A stretch of DNA of 64,000 bases from Natronolimnobius baerhuensis (GTDB lineage Archaea; Halobacteriota; Halobacteria; Halobacteriales; Natrialbaceae): NCBI RefSeq assembly GCF_002177135.1, contig NZ_MWPH01000002.1, positions 372,001-436,000 on the forward strand. Direction: 5' to 3'. The translations under genes were made by a program, and so were the position numbers. Below are positions 35,795 through 45,396 of the stretch, one piece after another. Numbering within the stretch: the stretch's first letter is position 1; the number at the start of each line of letters is the position of its first letter. Below the pieces are notes generated by a model. The model was given only the letters and a program-made list of their open reading frames with translations. It did no database searches and had not been told where the DNA came from.

Positions 35795-38152
35795 TCAGTC
35801 AGTTGCTGCAGTCACGTGATACGTTCGACCCGCCACTGTGTCGAATGCGACGACCCCATCAGTCCGGTCGATGTCCACGATGTCGCCGTCGTGCGTCACT
35901 GCCTCGATTTCGGCACCAAATGCCCGTACGCGACAGCGTTCCCCCGACCCCGAGCGGATGGTCGCGGTGTCGAGGTTCCCGTTCGACCACTCGAGATCAA
36001 CCTCGAAGTCGCCGCGAGCGCGGAGTCCCGTGACTGCCCCGTCTGCCCAAGCCTCCGGCAGCGCTGGCAGCAGCCGAATTTCGCCGGCGTGACTGCCAAG
36101 CAGCATCTCAACGACGCCTGCCGTGGCACCGAAGTTGCCGTCGATCTGGAATGGTGGATGGAGGTCGAACAGGTTCGGTGCAGTCGAATCCGCAAGCAGC
36201 GTCTCGAGCCACTCGTGAGCCTGTTCGCCGTCTTCTAACCGGGCGAACTGGTTGACCAGCCAGGCGGCGCTCCAGCCGGTATGTCCGCCGCCGGAGTCGA
36301 GGCGGCGCTCGAGGGTCGTCTCCACAGCATCCGCGAGAGCAGGCGTGTCACGGGGCGTAATTTGGTCGCTCGGGTGCGCGCCGTAGAGGTGTGAGATGTG
36401 CCGGTGGCCCGGTTCGGCCTCCTCGTAGTCCTCGATCCACTCCTGTAACTGACCGTGGCCGCCGACCTGCATCGGTGGGAGGCGCTCGAGTGCGACCAGG
36501 AGGTCCTCGTGGAACTCGTCGACGACGCCCAGCGTCTCCGCGGTGGCGACGCAGTTCTCGAAGAGGTCGCGGGTCAACTGCACGTCCATCGTCGGCGCGT
36601 AGGTGATCGTCGCCTCCTGTCCGTCGTCGGTAACGTAGGCGTTCTCCGGCGACATCGACGGCGCAGTCACCAGCCAGTTCTCGTTGGGGTGCTCGACGAG
36701 GAAGTCCAGGACGAATGCTGCGGCCTCGTGCAAGATCGGTGCGGCTGTTTCCCGCAGAAATTCCTCGTCTCGAGTGTACGCGTAGTGGTCCCAGACGAGG
36801 CGGGAGAGCCACGCCGCACCCATTGGCCAGAGTCCCCACCGTGCGCCGTCAACGGGCGCAACGCTCCGCCAGAGATCTGAGTTGTGGTGGACGGCGAAGC
36901 CGTCACAGCCGTAGTGAGCCTCAGCTACCCGGCGGCCCGGACCGCGCAGGTCGTCGACGAACTCATACAGCGGCTCTGCACACTCCGCGAGATTCGCCTG
37001 CAGGGCCGGCCAGTAGTTCATCTCGAGGTTTATGTTCAGGGTGTAGCCGCTGTTCCACGGGGGATCGAACGCCGCGTTCCAGATGCCCTGCAGGTTTGCT
37101 GGCTCCGTCCCGGGACGCGAACTCGCCAGTAAGAGATAGCGCCCGAACTGCGCGTACAGGGCAGCGAGATGCGGATCGTCGGCGTCGATTGCGTCGTCAG
37201 CTATGCGGGCAAGCCGTTCGTCCGTCGGTCGGTCCACGGGGTCGCCGAGGTCCAGTTCGACGCGCTCGAACAGCTCTCGGTGGTCGGCGACGTGTGCGCG
37301 CCGAAGATCGCTATCAGGTCGCCTCGCCACCGTCTCGAGGACGTTCTCACAGGCAACAGTCGGGTCGGCCGTCTCGTGGCTCGTAAACCCGGTCAGCAGA
37401 ATCGTCACCTCGTTGGTGTTGCTGACCGCAAGTCCGATACTGGACGAACCCGGTGCGTCCTCACCTGTGACCCGTTCGATATCGCCGCCCGAGGCGTCGA
37501 CGCGGGCCTGCGCTTCAAACTGCATCCCCCATCCACCCTCGCCACGGTCATCGGCTGGCGGGTCGGAAACCGCTCCACGAAGAAAGAGCGTGTCGTCTCG
37601 AGCGCCATCACGGGCTTCCTGTGCCCGGTGGAGACCAACCGTCGAAGCCACGTCGGCGGGGCCGTCAGCGGTCAGCCGGACCACGAGAACGTCGTCCGGC
37701 GTCGAGACGAAGTACTCGCGGGTGTAAGTCGTTCCCTCGTAGTCGTATCGGACTCGCGCGATGCCCGTCGACAGGTCGAGGTCCCGCCGGTAGTCGGTCA
37801 CGTCGCCGTCGTCGTGATCACCCTCGAGAAACAGATCGCCAAACGGTTGGTACGGGCGCAGGCGAATTGGGTCACCCAGCAGTGTCTCGTCGGCGAGCGC
37901 TTGCGCTCGTTCTATCTCGCCATCGAACAGGAGTTTCCGGACCGTCTCCACGTACTCGCCGGCGACGGGGTTCGTCCGGTCCTCGTGGCCGCCAGCCCAT
38001 AGCGTGTCAGCGTTGAACTGTATGCGTTCGCTTCCGGGTCGGCCAAACACCATCGCGCCGAGACGCCCGTTGCCGAGTGGGAACGCCTCCAGCCACTCCG
38101 CTGCGGGCGCGTCGTACCACGTCGTCGTCCGGTGATCGAACTCGCCGTGCAT
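35795..38152 (-). CDS. GH95-family glycoside hydrolase (alpha-L-fucosidase-like)
   Basis: A 785-residue enzyme of the GH95 family, whose members act on alpha-1,2-L-fucosides or related alpha-L-galactosides. The N-terminal beta domain starts [47 protein letters not shown]; an alpha/alpha barrel contains [36 protein letters not shown], the [16 protein letters not shown] segment, [11 protein letters not shown] and [19 protein letters not shown]. There is no clear signal peptide, so it is probably cytoplasmic. With the adjacent SDR gene on the same strand it may form a small sugar-catabolism unit inserted between XPB and Bax1. Confidence 0.9.
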   Translation of the reverse strand: MHGEFDHRTTTWYDAPAAEWLEAFPLGNGRLGAMVFGRPGSERIQFNADTLWAGGHEDRTNPVAGEYVETVRKLLFDGEIERAQALADETLLGDPIRLRPYQPFGDLFLEGDHDDGDVTDYRRDLDLSTGIARVRYDYEGTTYTREYFVSTPDDVLVVRLTADGPADVASTVGLHRAQEARDGARDDTLFLRGAVSDPPADDRGEGGWGMQFEAQARVDASGGDIERVTGEDAPGSSSIGLAVSNTNEVTILLTGFTSHETADPTVACENVLETVARRPDSDLRRAHVADHRELFERVELDLGDPVDRPTDERLARIADDAIDADDPHLAALYAQFGRYLLLASSRPGTEPANLQGIWNAAFDPPWNSGYTLNINLEMNYWPALQANLAECAEPLYEFVDDLRGPGRRVAEAHYGCDGFAVHHNSDLWRSVAPVDGARWGLWPMGAAWLSRLVWDHYAYTRDEEFLRETAAPILHEAAAFVLDFLVEHPNENWLVTAPSMSPENAYVTDDGQEATITYAPTMDVQLTRDLFENCVATAETLGVVDEFHEDLLVALERLPPMQVGGHGQLQEWIEDYEEAEPGHRHISHLYGAHPSDQITPRDTPALADAVETTLERRLDSGGGHTGWSAAWLVNQFARLEDGEQAHEWLETLLADSTAPNLFDLHPPFQIDGNFGATAGVVEMLLGSHAGEIRLLPALPEAWADGAVTGLRARGDFEVDLEWSNGNLDTATIRSGSGERCRVRAFGAEIEAVTHDGDIVDIDRTDGVVAFDTVAGRTYHVTAATD

Positions 38153-38235
38153 ATCCTCGTCTCGGCGAGCGGGAACTTAACTCTCGGCGCAGCGGAACTC
38201 GTGTCGTCCGAGAACACAAGGGATGCCCGACCCGC

Positions 38236-39003
38236 TTAGACCGAGAAGTTGTTGTAACCGCCGTCAATGGTGATGATCTCGCCAGTCGTGAACGAGGCTG
38301 CGTCACTGGCCAGATACAGCGCCGCGCCGCTGATTTCGTTCGGCGTCGCCACGCGATCCATCGGCGTTCGCTCGTCGACACCCTCGCGGAACTCCGAGCC
38401 GTCCTCGAGTTTCGGGCCGGCGAGTTCCGTTTTAACGAAGCCGGGCGAGATGGCGTTGACGCGAATGTCGGGGCCGAGATCGGCCGCCGTCGCTCGAGTC
38501 AATCCGTTGAGACCGGCCTTTGCGGAGACGTAGCCCGCGCGCGCTTCGCGGGACTGGTCGGCAGACATCGAGGAGATGTTGACGATGCTGCCCTCGTCCA
38601 TCGCGTCGCCAAAGACCTTGATCGCGCGGAAGACGCCCGAGAGACAGATGTCGATATCCTGGTCCCACTCGTCTTCGGTCATCTCGGTGACCGGCGCGGC
38701 CGCGACCGAACCCGCGGAGTTGACGAGCACGTCGACACCGCCGAGTTCGTCGACGACTGCGTCCTTGAGGTTCTCGAGCGACTCGAGGTCGCGGACGTTG
38801 CAGGTGACTTCGGTCGTCTCGGCACCGAGGTCGCGCAGTTCGGCGGCGGCGTCGGCGACGCTGTCTTCGCTTCGGCTCGTCGCGACGACGTCCGCGCCGT
38901 TGCGGGCGAACGCGCGGGCGATTTCGAATCCAATGCCGCTGGTGCCGCCGATGACGACCGCTGTCTTATCCTCGACACTGATCGCTCCTGGTGAGTCAGT
39001 CAT
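38236..39003 (-). CDS. short-chain dehydrogenase/reductase
   Basis: A 255-residue classical SDR. The cofactor motif is GGTSGIGFEIA near residue 20 (TGxxxGxG variant), then NSAGS, the catalytic Ser in NISSMS, and YVSAKAG containing the YxxxK pair. The C-terminus TGEIITIDGGYNNFSV is typical of FabG-like sugar or acyl dehydrogenases. It reduces or oxidises a hydroxyl/keto pair with NAD(P); the substrate may be a sugar given the neighbouring GH95 gene. The start at 39003 (MTDSPGAISVEDKT) fits the family. Confidence 0.9.
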   Translation of the reverse strand: MTDSPGAISVEDKTAVVIGGTSGIGFEIARAFARNGADVVATSRSEDSVADAAAELRDLGAETTEVTCNVRDLESLENLKDAVVDELGGVDVLVNSAGSVAAAPVTEMTEDEWDQDIDICLSGVFRAIKVFGDAMDEGSIVNISSMSADQSREARAGYVSAKAGLNGLTRATAADLGPDIRVNAISPGFVKTELAGPKLEDGSEFREGVDERTPMDRVATPNEISGAALYLASDAASFTTGEIITIDGGYNNFSV

Positions 39004-39107
39004 GGTCACTCCTCTCGCGCTCGGCGTGGTGATGGTTTCGATTTGCCCCGAGCGACCCACGCGAGCGTCGGTCGATTTTTGAGCGCTGCCCACCGAGTGT
39101 CCGCCGA

Positions 39108-40646
39108 ATGCTGACGAAGGATCTGCTGCGCGTCTCGAGAGCCGGCGGGGGCTACCACCCAGAGTTTGCCGACCGCGCACACCGGCCGCTCGCGGCGAAG
39201 GTGATCGGGACGTTCCAGGGCCACGCCGGCGAGTCTCGAGGCGATCTCGAGGCGGCCCTGACTGACCTCGAGCGCGGGGCAGACGATTTCAAACTCGTCC
39301 GCGGACTCGCCGCCTTGCTCGAGCGCGAGGCGATCTTCGAGACGGACGCCGAACTCGAGCCCGAGCGCGCCCGAAAAGCGGCCTTCGAGGCAGCCGAAGC
39401 CGTTGGCGTCGTCGGCGAGGACGAGCGGGCGATGGCGCTCATCCGCGCCGCTGAACCGCTTTCAGTTTCGGCAGACGCCCTCGAGGCGGCGCTCTATGCC
39501 GACCTCGAGGCGCGCCAACTCCTCACCGAAGTCGATACTCGGTGGGGCCCCGACGACCTACTGGCGCAGTACAACCTCTCGCTGGCACAAACGGCGCTGT
39601 TCGACGCGACCGAGGTTCGGGTGCGCTCGAGCGATCCGAAGGCGCTCGTCTCGGCGGTCAAGCGACTGCGGCTGATGTACGAGATTCACGCGCCGGCGAC
39701 CGACGACCCGCTCGCATCCGACGACGGCGCGAGCGAGCGCGAGGTGATCGTCACCGGTCCCACGCACCTCTTTCGGGCAACCCGGCGCTACGGCACGCGC
39801 TTTGCCAGACTGCTGCGGACGGTCGCGGGCGCAGCCGAGTGGCACCTCGAGGCGACCATCGACGACCGCGGGACAGAGCGCACGCTCACCCTCTCACACG
39901 AGGATCCGATCACCGTCCCCGACGCCGACCCGGTCGCCGAGGTGACGTTCGACAGCGGCGTCGAAGCCGACTTCGCGGCTCGAGTCGGGACTCTCGACCT
40001 CGAGTGGGACCTCGTGCGCGAGCCCGAGCCGCTGGCGACGGGCACGCGCGTGATGATTCCCGATTTCGCCTTCGAGTACGCGCATTCGAACTTTCGCGTC
40101 TACCTCGAGATCATGGGATTCTGGACGCCGGAGTACGTCGCAAAGAAGCTCTCGCAACTCGAGGGACTCGAGGACGTGGAACTCGTCGTTGCGGTCGACG
40201 AATCGCTGGGTGTCGGCGAGGAGATTGCGGCGCGAGACTTTCGGGCGATTCCCTACACTGGCACGGTGCGGGTGAAGGACGTCGTCGACGTATTGGGAGA
40301 GTACGAACGCGACCTCGTCGCCGCGAGCGCCGCCGACTTGCCCGCGGAACTGCGCCCGGACGACGACACCGTGACGCTCGAGGCGCTCGCGGACCGCCGT
40401 GGCGTGAGCGAGGACGCGCTCGCGGACGTGGTCTTTCCCGAGCACGACCGCGTCGGGCGGACGCTGGTTCGACCCGGCGTGCTCGAGGAACTCTCGGAGG
40501 GGATTTCGGCCGGTATGTCATTGGCTGGCGCCGAAGACGAACTCGAGGCGTACGGGATCGACGACTCGAGTGCGTTGCTTTCGGAACTTGGCTATCGCGT
40601 CGAGTGGGAGGGGCTTGCGGGCGGGACACTCGTCGAGCGGGAGTAG
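39108..40646 (+). CDS. Bax1-like nuclease (DUF790), partner of XPB
   Basis: A 512-residue protein of the DUF790 family, known in archaea as Bax1, a structure-dependent endonuclease that binds XPB. The N-terminus MLTKDLLRVSRAGGGYHPEFADR is diagnostic. The nuclease core is visible as MIPDFAFEYAHSNFRVYLEIMGFWTPEYVAKKLSQLEG with the Asp and Glu of a PD-(D/E)XK-type site and Lys just downstream. It is not contiguous with the XPB gene here, because GH95 and SDR genes on the other strand lie between them. Confidence 0.88.
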   Translation: MLTKDLLRVSRAGGGYHPEFADRAHRPLAAKVIGTFQGHAGESRGDLEAALTDLERGADDFKLVRGLAALLEREAIFETDAELEPERARKAAFEAAEAVGVVGEDERAMALIRAAEPLSVSADALEAALYADLEARQLLTEVDTRWGPDDLLAQYNLSLAQTALFDATEVRVRSSDPKALVSAVKRLRLMYEIHAPATDDPLASDDGASEREVIVTGPTHLFRATRRYGTRFARLLRTVAGAAEWHLEATIDDRGTERTLTLSHEDPITVPDADPVAEVTFDSGVEADFAARVGTLDLEWDLVREPEPLATGTRVMIPDFAFEYAHSNFRVYLEIMGFWTPEYVAKKLSQLEGLEDVELVVAVDESLGVGEEIAARDFRAIPYTGTVRVKDVVDVLGEYERDLVAASAADLPAELRPDDDTVTLEALADRRGVSEDALADVVFPEHDRVGRTLVRPGVLEELSEGISAGMSLAGAEDELEAYGIDDSSALLSELGYRVEWEGLAGGTLVERE

Positions 40647-40953
40647 AGTCCGCTGACAGTCGTCGTCAGTTGCGAGTAATCGGGTAGTGGGAGCCAGTCA
40701 GTGGGTGTCAGTGGGAGCCAGTCAGTCAGAGTCAGTCAGTTCAACGAGAGGGAGCGGCGACTTCGTCTCTCCGAGAACGACGACCCCGAACTCCCCCGGC
40801 TCCGTTCAGTCCACCCCGGCCATCCGGCCTCGCCCTCCCCAGCCGACTCGTTCGCTCGTCCCTCGCTCACTCGCCCCTCGCACAGCGTCGTCGACGCGTC
40901 CTCGCGATGCTCGAGCGCGTCGACAGCGCGCGCCGAGTTGTACTCTCGAGGGC
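40647..40953. other. gene-free stretch with a GTCA-type tandem repeat
   Basis: No ORF with haloarchaeal coding character is convincing here. The segment 40687-40740 holds imperfect tandem copies of AGTCAGTGGGAGCC and short GTCA repeats. The rest (40741-40953) is C-rich on the plus strand, with TCGCTC-type runs. It lies at the 3' ends of two convergent genes (Bax1-like and MATE), so it may simply contain transcript ends. Confidence 0.5.
40687..40740. repeat. short tandem GTCAGT-type repeat
   Basis: The block GTGGGAGCCAGTCAGT occurs twice (about 24 bp apart) and is followed by AGTCAGAGTCAGTCAG. Imperfect and non-coding, located between convergent gene ends. Confidence 0.6.
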
Positions 40954-42360
40954 TCAGTCCTCGTCCTCTGTCAGACTGCCGCGTTCGTGCATCATCCGCG
41001 TGCCGCGCTCGAGCCAGCCCTTGCGCGCGTAGACGACGCCGACGACGAGGTTGCGCCAGACCCAGTCGGCCACGATGGCGACGTAGGCGGCGACGACGCC
41101 GTACTCGAGGTGAACGCCGAAGACGTAGGTAATTCCGAGCAGGAAGAAGACGGCTCCGGTGAGCTTCGCGACGAACGGCGGGCGGGTCTCGCTGCCGCCC
41201 CGCAGTGAGCCCGCGAGGACGATGTAGAGCGCGATGAGGAACGTCGATATCGCGTACGCGCGGGCGAAGTCGACCGCGTAGGGGATCGTGTCCGCGTCTC
41301 GAGTGAACACCAGGACGACCCAGTCGGCGGTCGCGAAGATGCCGACGCCGAGGCCGCCGACGGTGAGGACGGCAAGCCCCGCGGCGGCGAGTCCGTTGAA
41401 ATAGGCCTCGTCGGGGTTGCCCCGCCCGAGTGACTGTCCGGCGATGATGTTTGCAGCCGTGCCGTAGCCTCGCGAGAGCGGCGAGGAGAGTTGCTGGTAG
41501 ACCCGCCGGCCGATGTGGTAGGCCGCGTTGACCTCGGTACCGAACATGAGCAGGATAGCGTTGAACGGAAACTCGGCGATGAGTTCGGTGACGCCCTCGG
41601 CGATCCGGGGCGCGCTGATGACGAGGAGCTGTTTCATGATGACGAGCCGACTCGGCCAGACAAGCGTGAGGTCGCTCCAGGAGCTGTAGATGACGGCGAT
41701 GAACGTGATCGCGGCCAGCGTGTCGCCGATTGCCGTCGCGATGGCGATGCCGACGACCGAGAGTTCCGGAAACGGCCCCAGCCCGAACGCGAGCGCCACG
41801 GTGAGGACGATGTTGAACGCGTTCGCCGCGGCGTTGATGTACATCGGCGTGCGCGTATCGCCAGTCCCCTGAATCGAGCGCGCCGCGATCATCGTCACGT
41901 GAAACGCCGGCGCAGTCAGCAGAATAATCGCCAGATAGAGGCCACCCCAGCGGACGGTTTCGGCATCTGCACCGAGCACTTCGATGGCCCAGAAACTCCC
42001 GACGAGTCCAAAGAGCGCGAACGGAATGCCGGCAAGCACGCCCAATAAGAGCGCCTGGCTCACCGCCTCGTCCCGGTTCGCGACGCTGCCGCTGCCCGTA
42101 TCCTGACTCGAGAGCGCAATCGCGCCGTCGCCGACGCCGAGGCCGAACCACAGCGGCAATCGGCCGTAGATGTCCGCGAGGCCGACGGCGGCGACCGCGG
42201 CGGGCGAGAAAAAGCCCGCGACGATGAGGTCGGTCGTCCGCATCAGCGTCCGCAGCACCTGCTCGGCCATGACGGGCCACGAGAGATCGAAGACCCGTCG
42301 CCAGAGGGCGAGCACTCGAGGCCGGAGCGACGACGCGTCCGGGCCGGAAACTGACGACAC
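40954..42360 (-). CDS. MATE-family efflux transporter
   Basis: A 468-residue exporter with 12 likely membrane segments in two related halves: LSWPVMAEQVLRTLMRTTDLIVAGFFSPAAVAAVGLAD in the first and the GYGTAANIIAGQSLGRGNPDEAYFNGLAAAG segment in the second. MATE proteins export drugs or metabolites by Na+ or H+ antiport. The start is the GTG at 42360 (MSSVSGPDASSLRP), which gives normal family length; the open frame runs much further upstream through sequence with no resemblance. It is divergent from the MBL-like gene. Confidence 0.87.
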   Translation of the reverse strand: MSSVSGPDASSLRPRVLALWRRVFDLSWPVMAEQVLRTLMRTTDLIVAGFFSPAAVAAVGLADIYGRLPLWFGLGVGDGAIALSSQDTGSGSVANRDEAVSQALLLGVLAGIPFALFGLVGSFWAIEVLGADAETVRWGGLYLAIILLTAPAFHVTMIAARSIQGTGDTRTPMYINAAANAFNIVLTVALAFGLGPFPELSVVGIAIATAIGDTLAAITFIAVIYSSWSDLTLVWPSRLVIMKQLLVISAPRIAEGVTELIAEFPFNAILLMFGTEVNAAYHIGRRVYQQLSSPLSRGYGTAANIIAGQSLGRGNPDEAYFNGLAAAGLAVLTVGGLGVGIFATADWVVLVFTRDADTIPYAVDFARAYAISTFLIALYIVLAGSLRGGSETRPPFVAKLTGAVFFLLGITYVFGVHLEYGVVAAYVAIVADWVWRNLVVGVVYARKGWLERGTRMMHERGSLTEDED

Positions 42361-42483
42361 GAGTACGGAGTTTAACCAGGACTCCCTTGTACCTTCAGAA
42401 AGCGGTGACCGCTTCTCGAGTGCGGTAATTACGAGTGTCTCGACGACACTGAGATTTATGCCGATTCGATTCCGTTTTTTGGT

Positions 42484-43182
42484 ATGACATATTCGCGAGG
42501 CGAGTCGGAGTCGTTCCGCGAGATTGATCGCTGGGCGGACGGCATCGGCTGGATCGCCCATCCCGACGAGGACGGACTGCGCGCCAGCCACGCTGTTCGC
42601 GGTTCGGAGGGGCTCTGGCTGCTCGACCCGTTGCGAGCTGCGGGCGTGACCGACCTCATAGAAACGGTCGACGAGGATGTTGCCGGCGTCGCCATCTGCT
42701 CGAGTTGGCACGCCCGCGATGCCGACTGGTTCGCCCGGACCTACGACGTGCCCGTCTCCGTGCCGACGTGGATGGGCCGCGTCCCGGAGCGCGTCGATGC
42801 ACCGATCCGGTACTACGACGGCGATCTCGAGCCCGCGATCCAGGTGACGCGCTGCGAGCCGATGCCGACGTGGACCGAGGCAATCCTCCACGCCGAGCCC
42901 CACGGAACGCTGTACGTTCCCGACTCGATGGGGACGATAGCGCCGTTTACCGTCGGTGAGGAACGGCTGGGGCTGGAACTCCTGCGTCGACTTGCCCCGC
43001 CACGGTCACTTCGCCGGCTCGAGCCCGAGCGCGTGCTTGTCGGGCACGGCGAGGGTGTCTTCGAGGACGCGACGCGCGCACTCGAGTTCGCCCTGGCGGG
43101 CGGCAGGCGGCGGTTTCCGCGGGCAACTCTCGAGAACGGGCCGGCGACGGTGCGGTCGCTCGTCGGCGCGGTGTGCGAGTGA
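42484..43182 (+). CDS. metallo-beta-lactamase-like protein lacking the metal motif
   Basis: A 232-residue soluble protein. Its order of strands (GLWLLDPLRAAGVTDLIETVDEDVAGVAICSSWHARDADWFAR, then GTLYVPDSMGTIAPF, then ERVLVGHGEGVFEDATRALEFAL) follows MBL-fold proteins with the final GHG-like motif. The HxHxDH metal signature is replaced by SSWHARDADW, keeping only one His and two Asp, so hydrolase activity is doubtful. It is conserved-looking and intact. It is divergent from MATE and 78 bp upstream of a VOC gene on the same strand. Confidence 0.7.
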   Translation: MTYSRGESESFREIDRWADGIGWIAHPDEDGLRASHAVRGSEGLWLLDPLRAAGVTDLIETVDEDVAGVAICSSWHARDADWFARTYDVPVSVPTWMGRVPERVDAPIRYYDGDLEPAIQVTRCEPMPTWTEAILHAEPHGTLYVPDSMGTIAPFTVGEERLGLELLRRLAPPRSLRRLEPERVLVGHGEGVFEDATRALEFALAGGRRRFPRATLENGPATVRSLVGAVCE

Positions 43183-43260
43183 GCAGTCGGAACGAACCTG
43201 CGGTCGCCGGCTATGCGAACGCCGGGGTACCGTTATTCCGCTCGAACCCGTACGAACGCT

Positions 43261-44190
43261 ATGCCCCAGACGCCCGGCATTCACCACGTGACCGCCGTCG
43301 CGAGCGATCCGTCGCGAAACTACGCGTTCTACACCGAAACGCTCGGCTTGCGCCTCGTCAAACAGAGCGTCAACCAGGACGACGTCTCGGTGTATCACCT
43401 GTTCTACGCCGACCACGAGGGCTCGCCGGGGACGAGCATGACCTTCTTTCCCTACACCGACGCCCGTCCGGGACAGGTCGGCACCGGCCAGGTCAGTACC
43501 GTCTCGTTTCTCGTCCCCGAGGGGAGCCTCGAGTTCTGGCGCGACCGCCTCGAGAGCGCGGGCGCGAATCCTGCGGAGCCACTCGAGCGGTTCGGCGACA
43601 CTGTGCTGCCGTTCGACGACCCCGACGGCCTCCCGCTGGAACTGGTCGCCCGCGCGGACGTACCCGAAGCGAACCTGCCGGAGAGTCCCGTGCCAGCCGA
43701 CCATGCGATCCGCGGCTTCGCCGGCGTGACGCTCTCGTTGACGAGCGCCGAGCCGACGACGGAGTTGCTCGAGGCGATGGGCTACGACGCGGTCGGGCAG
43801 GAGGGAACGCGGCGGCGATACGAGAGCACCGGCGAACTCGGAACCATCGTCGATGTCGACGAGGATCCGCAGGCACCCCAGGGACTGCCCGGCGCGGGAA
43901 CCGTCCACCACGTCGCGTTCGAGGTCGGAGATGACGAGCAGGAGGCATGGCGCGAGTTCCTGATCGACCGGGGGCTGCGGCCCACGGAGATCATCGACCG
44001 CACGTGGTTCCGCTCGGTCTACACCCGCGAGTACGGCGGCGTGCTCTTCGAGTTCGCAACCAAATCGCCGGGCTATACGGTCGACGAAGACCTCGAGGAA
44101 CTGGGCGACCAACTCGTCCTCCCGGAGTGGCTCGAGGACCGACGCGGGGAGATCGAAGCCGGATTGCCGGAACTGTCGTCATCGGACTAA
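43261..44190 (+). CDS. VOC-family protein, ring-cleaving dioxygenase-like
   Basis: A 309-residue protein with two VOC domains: IHHVTAVASDPSRNYAFYTETLGLRLVKQSVNQDD at the N-terminus and FAGVTLSLTSAEPTTELLEAMGY in the second half, then GTVHHVAFEVGDDEQEAWREFLIDRGL and GVLFEFATKSPGYTVDED. Length and motifs match the MhqO/PcpA-type group often annotated as ring-cleaving dioxygenases. Metal-binding His residues are in IHH and VHH, the Glu in FEF. The substrate is not readable. The start at 43261 gives MPQTPGIHHVTAV. Confidence 0.85.
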   Translation: MPQTPGIHHVTAVASDPSRNYAFYTETLGLRLVKQSVNQDDVSVYHLFYADHEGSPGTSMTFFPYTDARPGQVGTGQVSTVSFLVPEGSLEFWRDRLESAGANPAEPLERFGDTVLPFDDPDGLPLELVARADVPEANLPESPVPADHAIRGFAGVTLSLTSAEPTTELLEAMGYDAVGQEGTRRRYESTGELGTIVDVDEDPQAPQGLPGAGTVHHVAFEVGDDEQEAWREFLIDRGLRPTEIIDRTWFRSVYTREYGGVLFEFATKSPGYTVDEDLEELGDQLVLPEWLEDRRGEIEAGLPELSSSD

Positions 44191-44224
44191 TCAGGCGACG
44201 GCAGGCGGCTATCGCCGAGTGCTC

Positions 44225-45316
44225 TCAGGACGAGTCGCCGGCGTCAGTCTCCTCCTCTGGAAGCTCCTGTTGCAGGACGAACGGGCCGAAATCGGCCGCG
44301 GTGCGGCGGGCGATAGTCGCAATGCGAAGCACGTACGCGAGCAAGACCGCAAACGGACTGAACAGCGCCGTGATCGTCGTGGCGACGACAACGGCGTAGA
44401 CGGACGGGTGTAACTCGAGTGCGAGCAGATTGCCGTAGGAGACGACGATGAACGCGCCGCCGAGCAGCGTCGGGAAGCCGACGTAGAGCAGAATCTTCGA
44501 GAGGTCGGCCAGTTCCTGTTGCATGTAGACCGTCTTGAAGTACTGCCTGGCGACGTGGATATCGTGGAGCAGGTCCTCGAGTCGCTCGAGTTGCCGGTCG
44601 GCGTCTGTCGAGAGCGCGATGCGATTGCGCTCGCGTAGTCGGCGGACGATCTGGAGTTGCCACGGATCGTTGTAGTGCAGGATCACCGAGATCACCTCGA
44701 ACGTGCCGAAGTGGGCGTCCTCGAGCGTGTCCATCGCGCGCTCGTCGTGCGAATCGGTGTTCGCGATGAACGCCTCGATATCCCCGCGGAGGTCAGCCGG
44801 GGCGCCCTGACAGATGTTCTGGAGTCCGAGCGCAGTCCGTCGCTTCGCTTCGATCAGCACGCGCAGGAACGCTGCGGGCTCGGCCGGCGTCGGGCGATAG
44901 CCGGTGTGGTCTTCGATCCGTTCACGATACTCTCGGGTCTCCTCAAGGCGCTCGAGAAAGGTGCCCGTCGAGCCGAATTCCTCGGAGAGGATGAGCTGGT
45001 TGATCGCGAGGACGACGGTGATAAACGGGAGCATGCCGCCGATCAGCGCCGCGGAGATGGCCGTGATATCGCCGGCTTCGGCGGGCGTGACCAGATCAAC
45101 CTGGATCAGCGCCAGTGTGGCGACGAAGACACCCGCGAGCAAGAGTACCGAGAGCACCCACCGGTCGCCGTAGAGAAACATCCACTGGACGAGTTCGCCG
45201 ACCCCGAGTCGATTGCCGAGGCTGGTATCGGGTTGTGATGCGGCGGGGCGGTCGTCGGCGTCGTCACCGGTGGTCGGATCGGCGTCGGTCGTCCCCGTCG
45301 CACCGTCGTCGGCCAT
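44225..45316 (-). CDS. conserved membrane protein with a large cytosolic helical domain
   Basis: A 363-residue protein with an acidic disordered N-terminus (1-45), two hydrophobic segments around 60-80 and 90-115, a long charged helical domain (about 120-275, with RLEETREYRERIEDHTGY and VRRLRERNRIALSTDADRQLERLEDLL), and two further hydrophobic segments near 285-340. No named family is recognised; the layout is that of a haloarchaeal conserved membrane protein. The start at 45316 was preferred over the ATG at 45340. Confidence 0.68.
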   Translation of the reverse strand: MADDGATGTTDADPTTGDDADDRPAASQPDTSLGNRLGVGELVQWMFLYGDRWVLSVLLLAGVFVATLALIQVDLVTPAEAGDITAISAALIGGMLPFITVVLAINQLILSEEFGSTGTFLERLEETREYRERIEDHTGYRPTPAEPAAFLRVLIEAKRRTALGLQNICQGAPADLRGDIEAFIANTDSHDERAMDTLEDAHFGTFEVISVILHYNDPWQLQIVRRLRERNRIALSTDADRQLERLEDLLHDIHVARQYFKTVYMQQELADLSKILLYVGFPTLLGGAFIVVSYGNLLALELHPSVYAVVVATTITALFSPFAVLLAYVLRIATIARRTAADFGPFVLQQELPEEETDAGDSS

Positions 45317-45396
45317 ACCGTCAGTAGTCCAACGCGACACTTAGTGTCTCAGCCTGAATGCGGCCGGATCGACGGAACGAGTGATCGAACGCGAGG

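Noticed and set aside
40736-42280. 514-codon open frame overlapping the MATE gene in another frame
   Set aside because: Extremely rich in Arg with no membrane segments; a frame shadow of the MATE gene.
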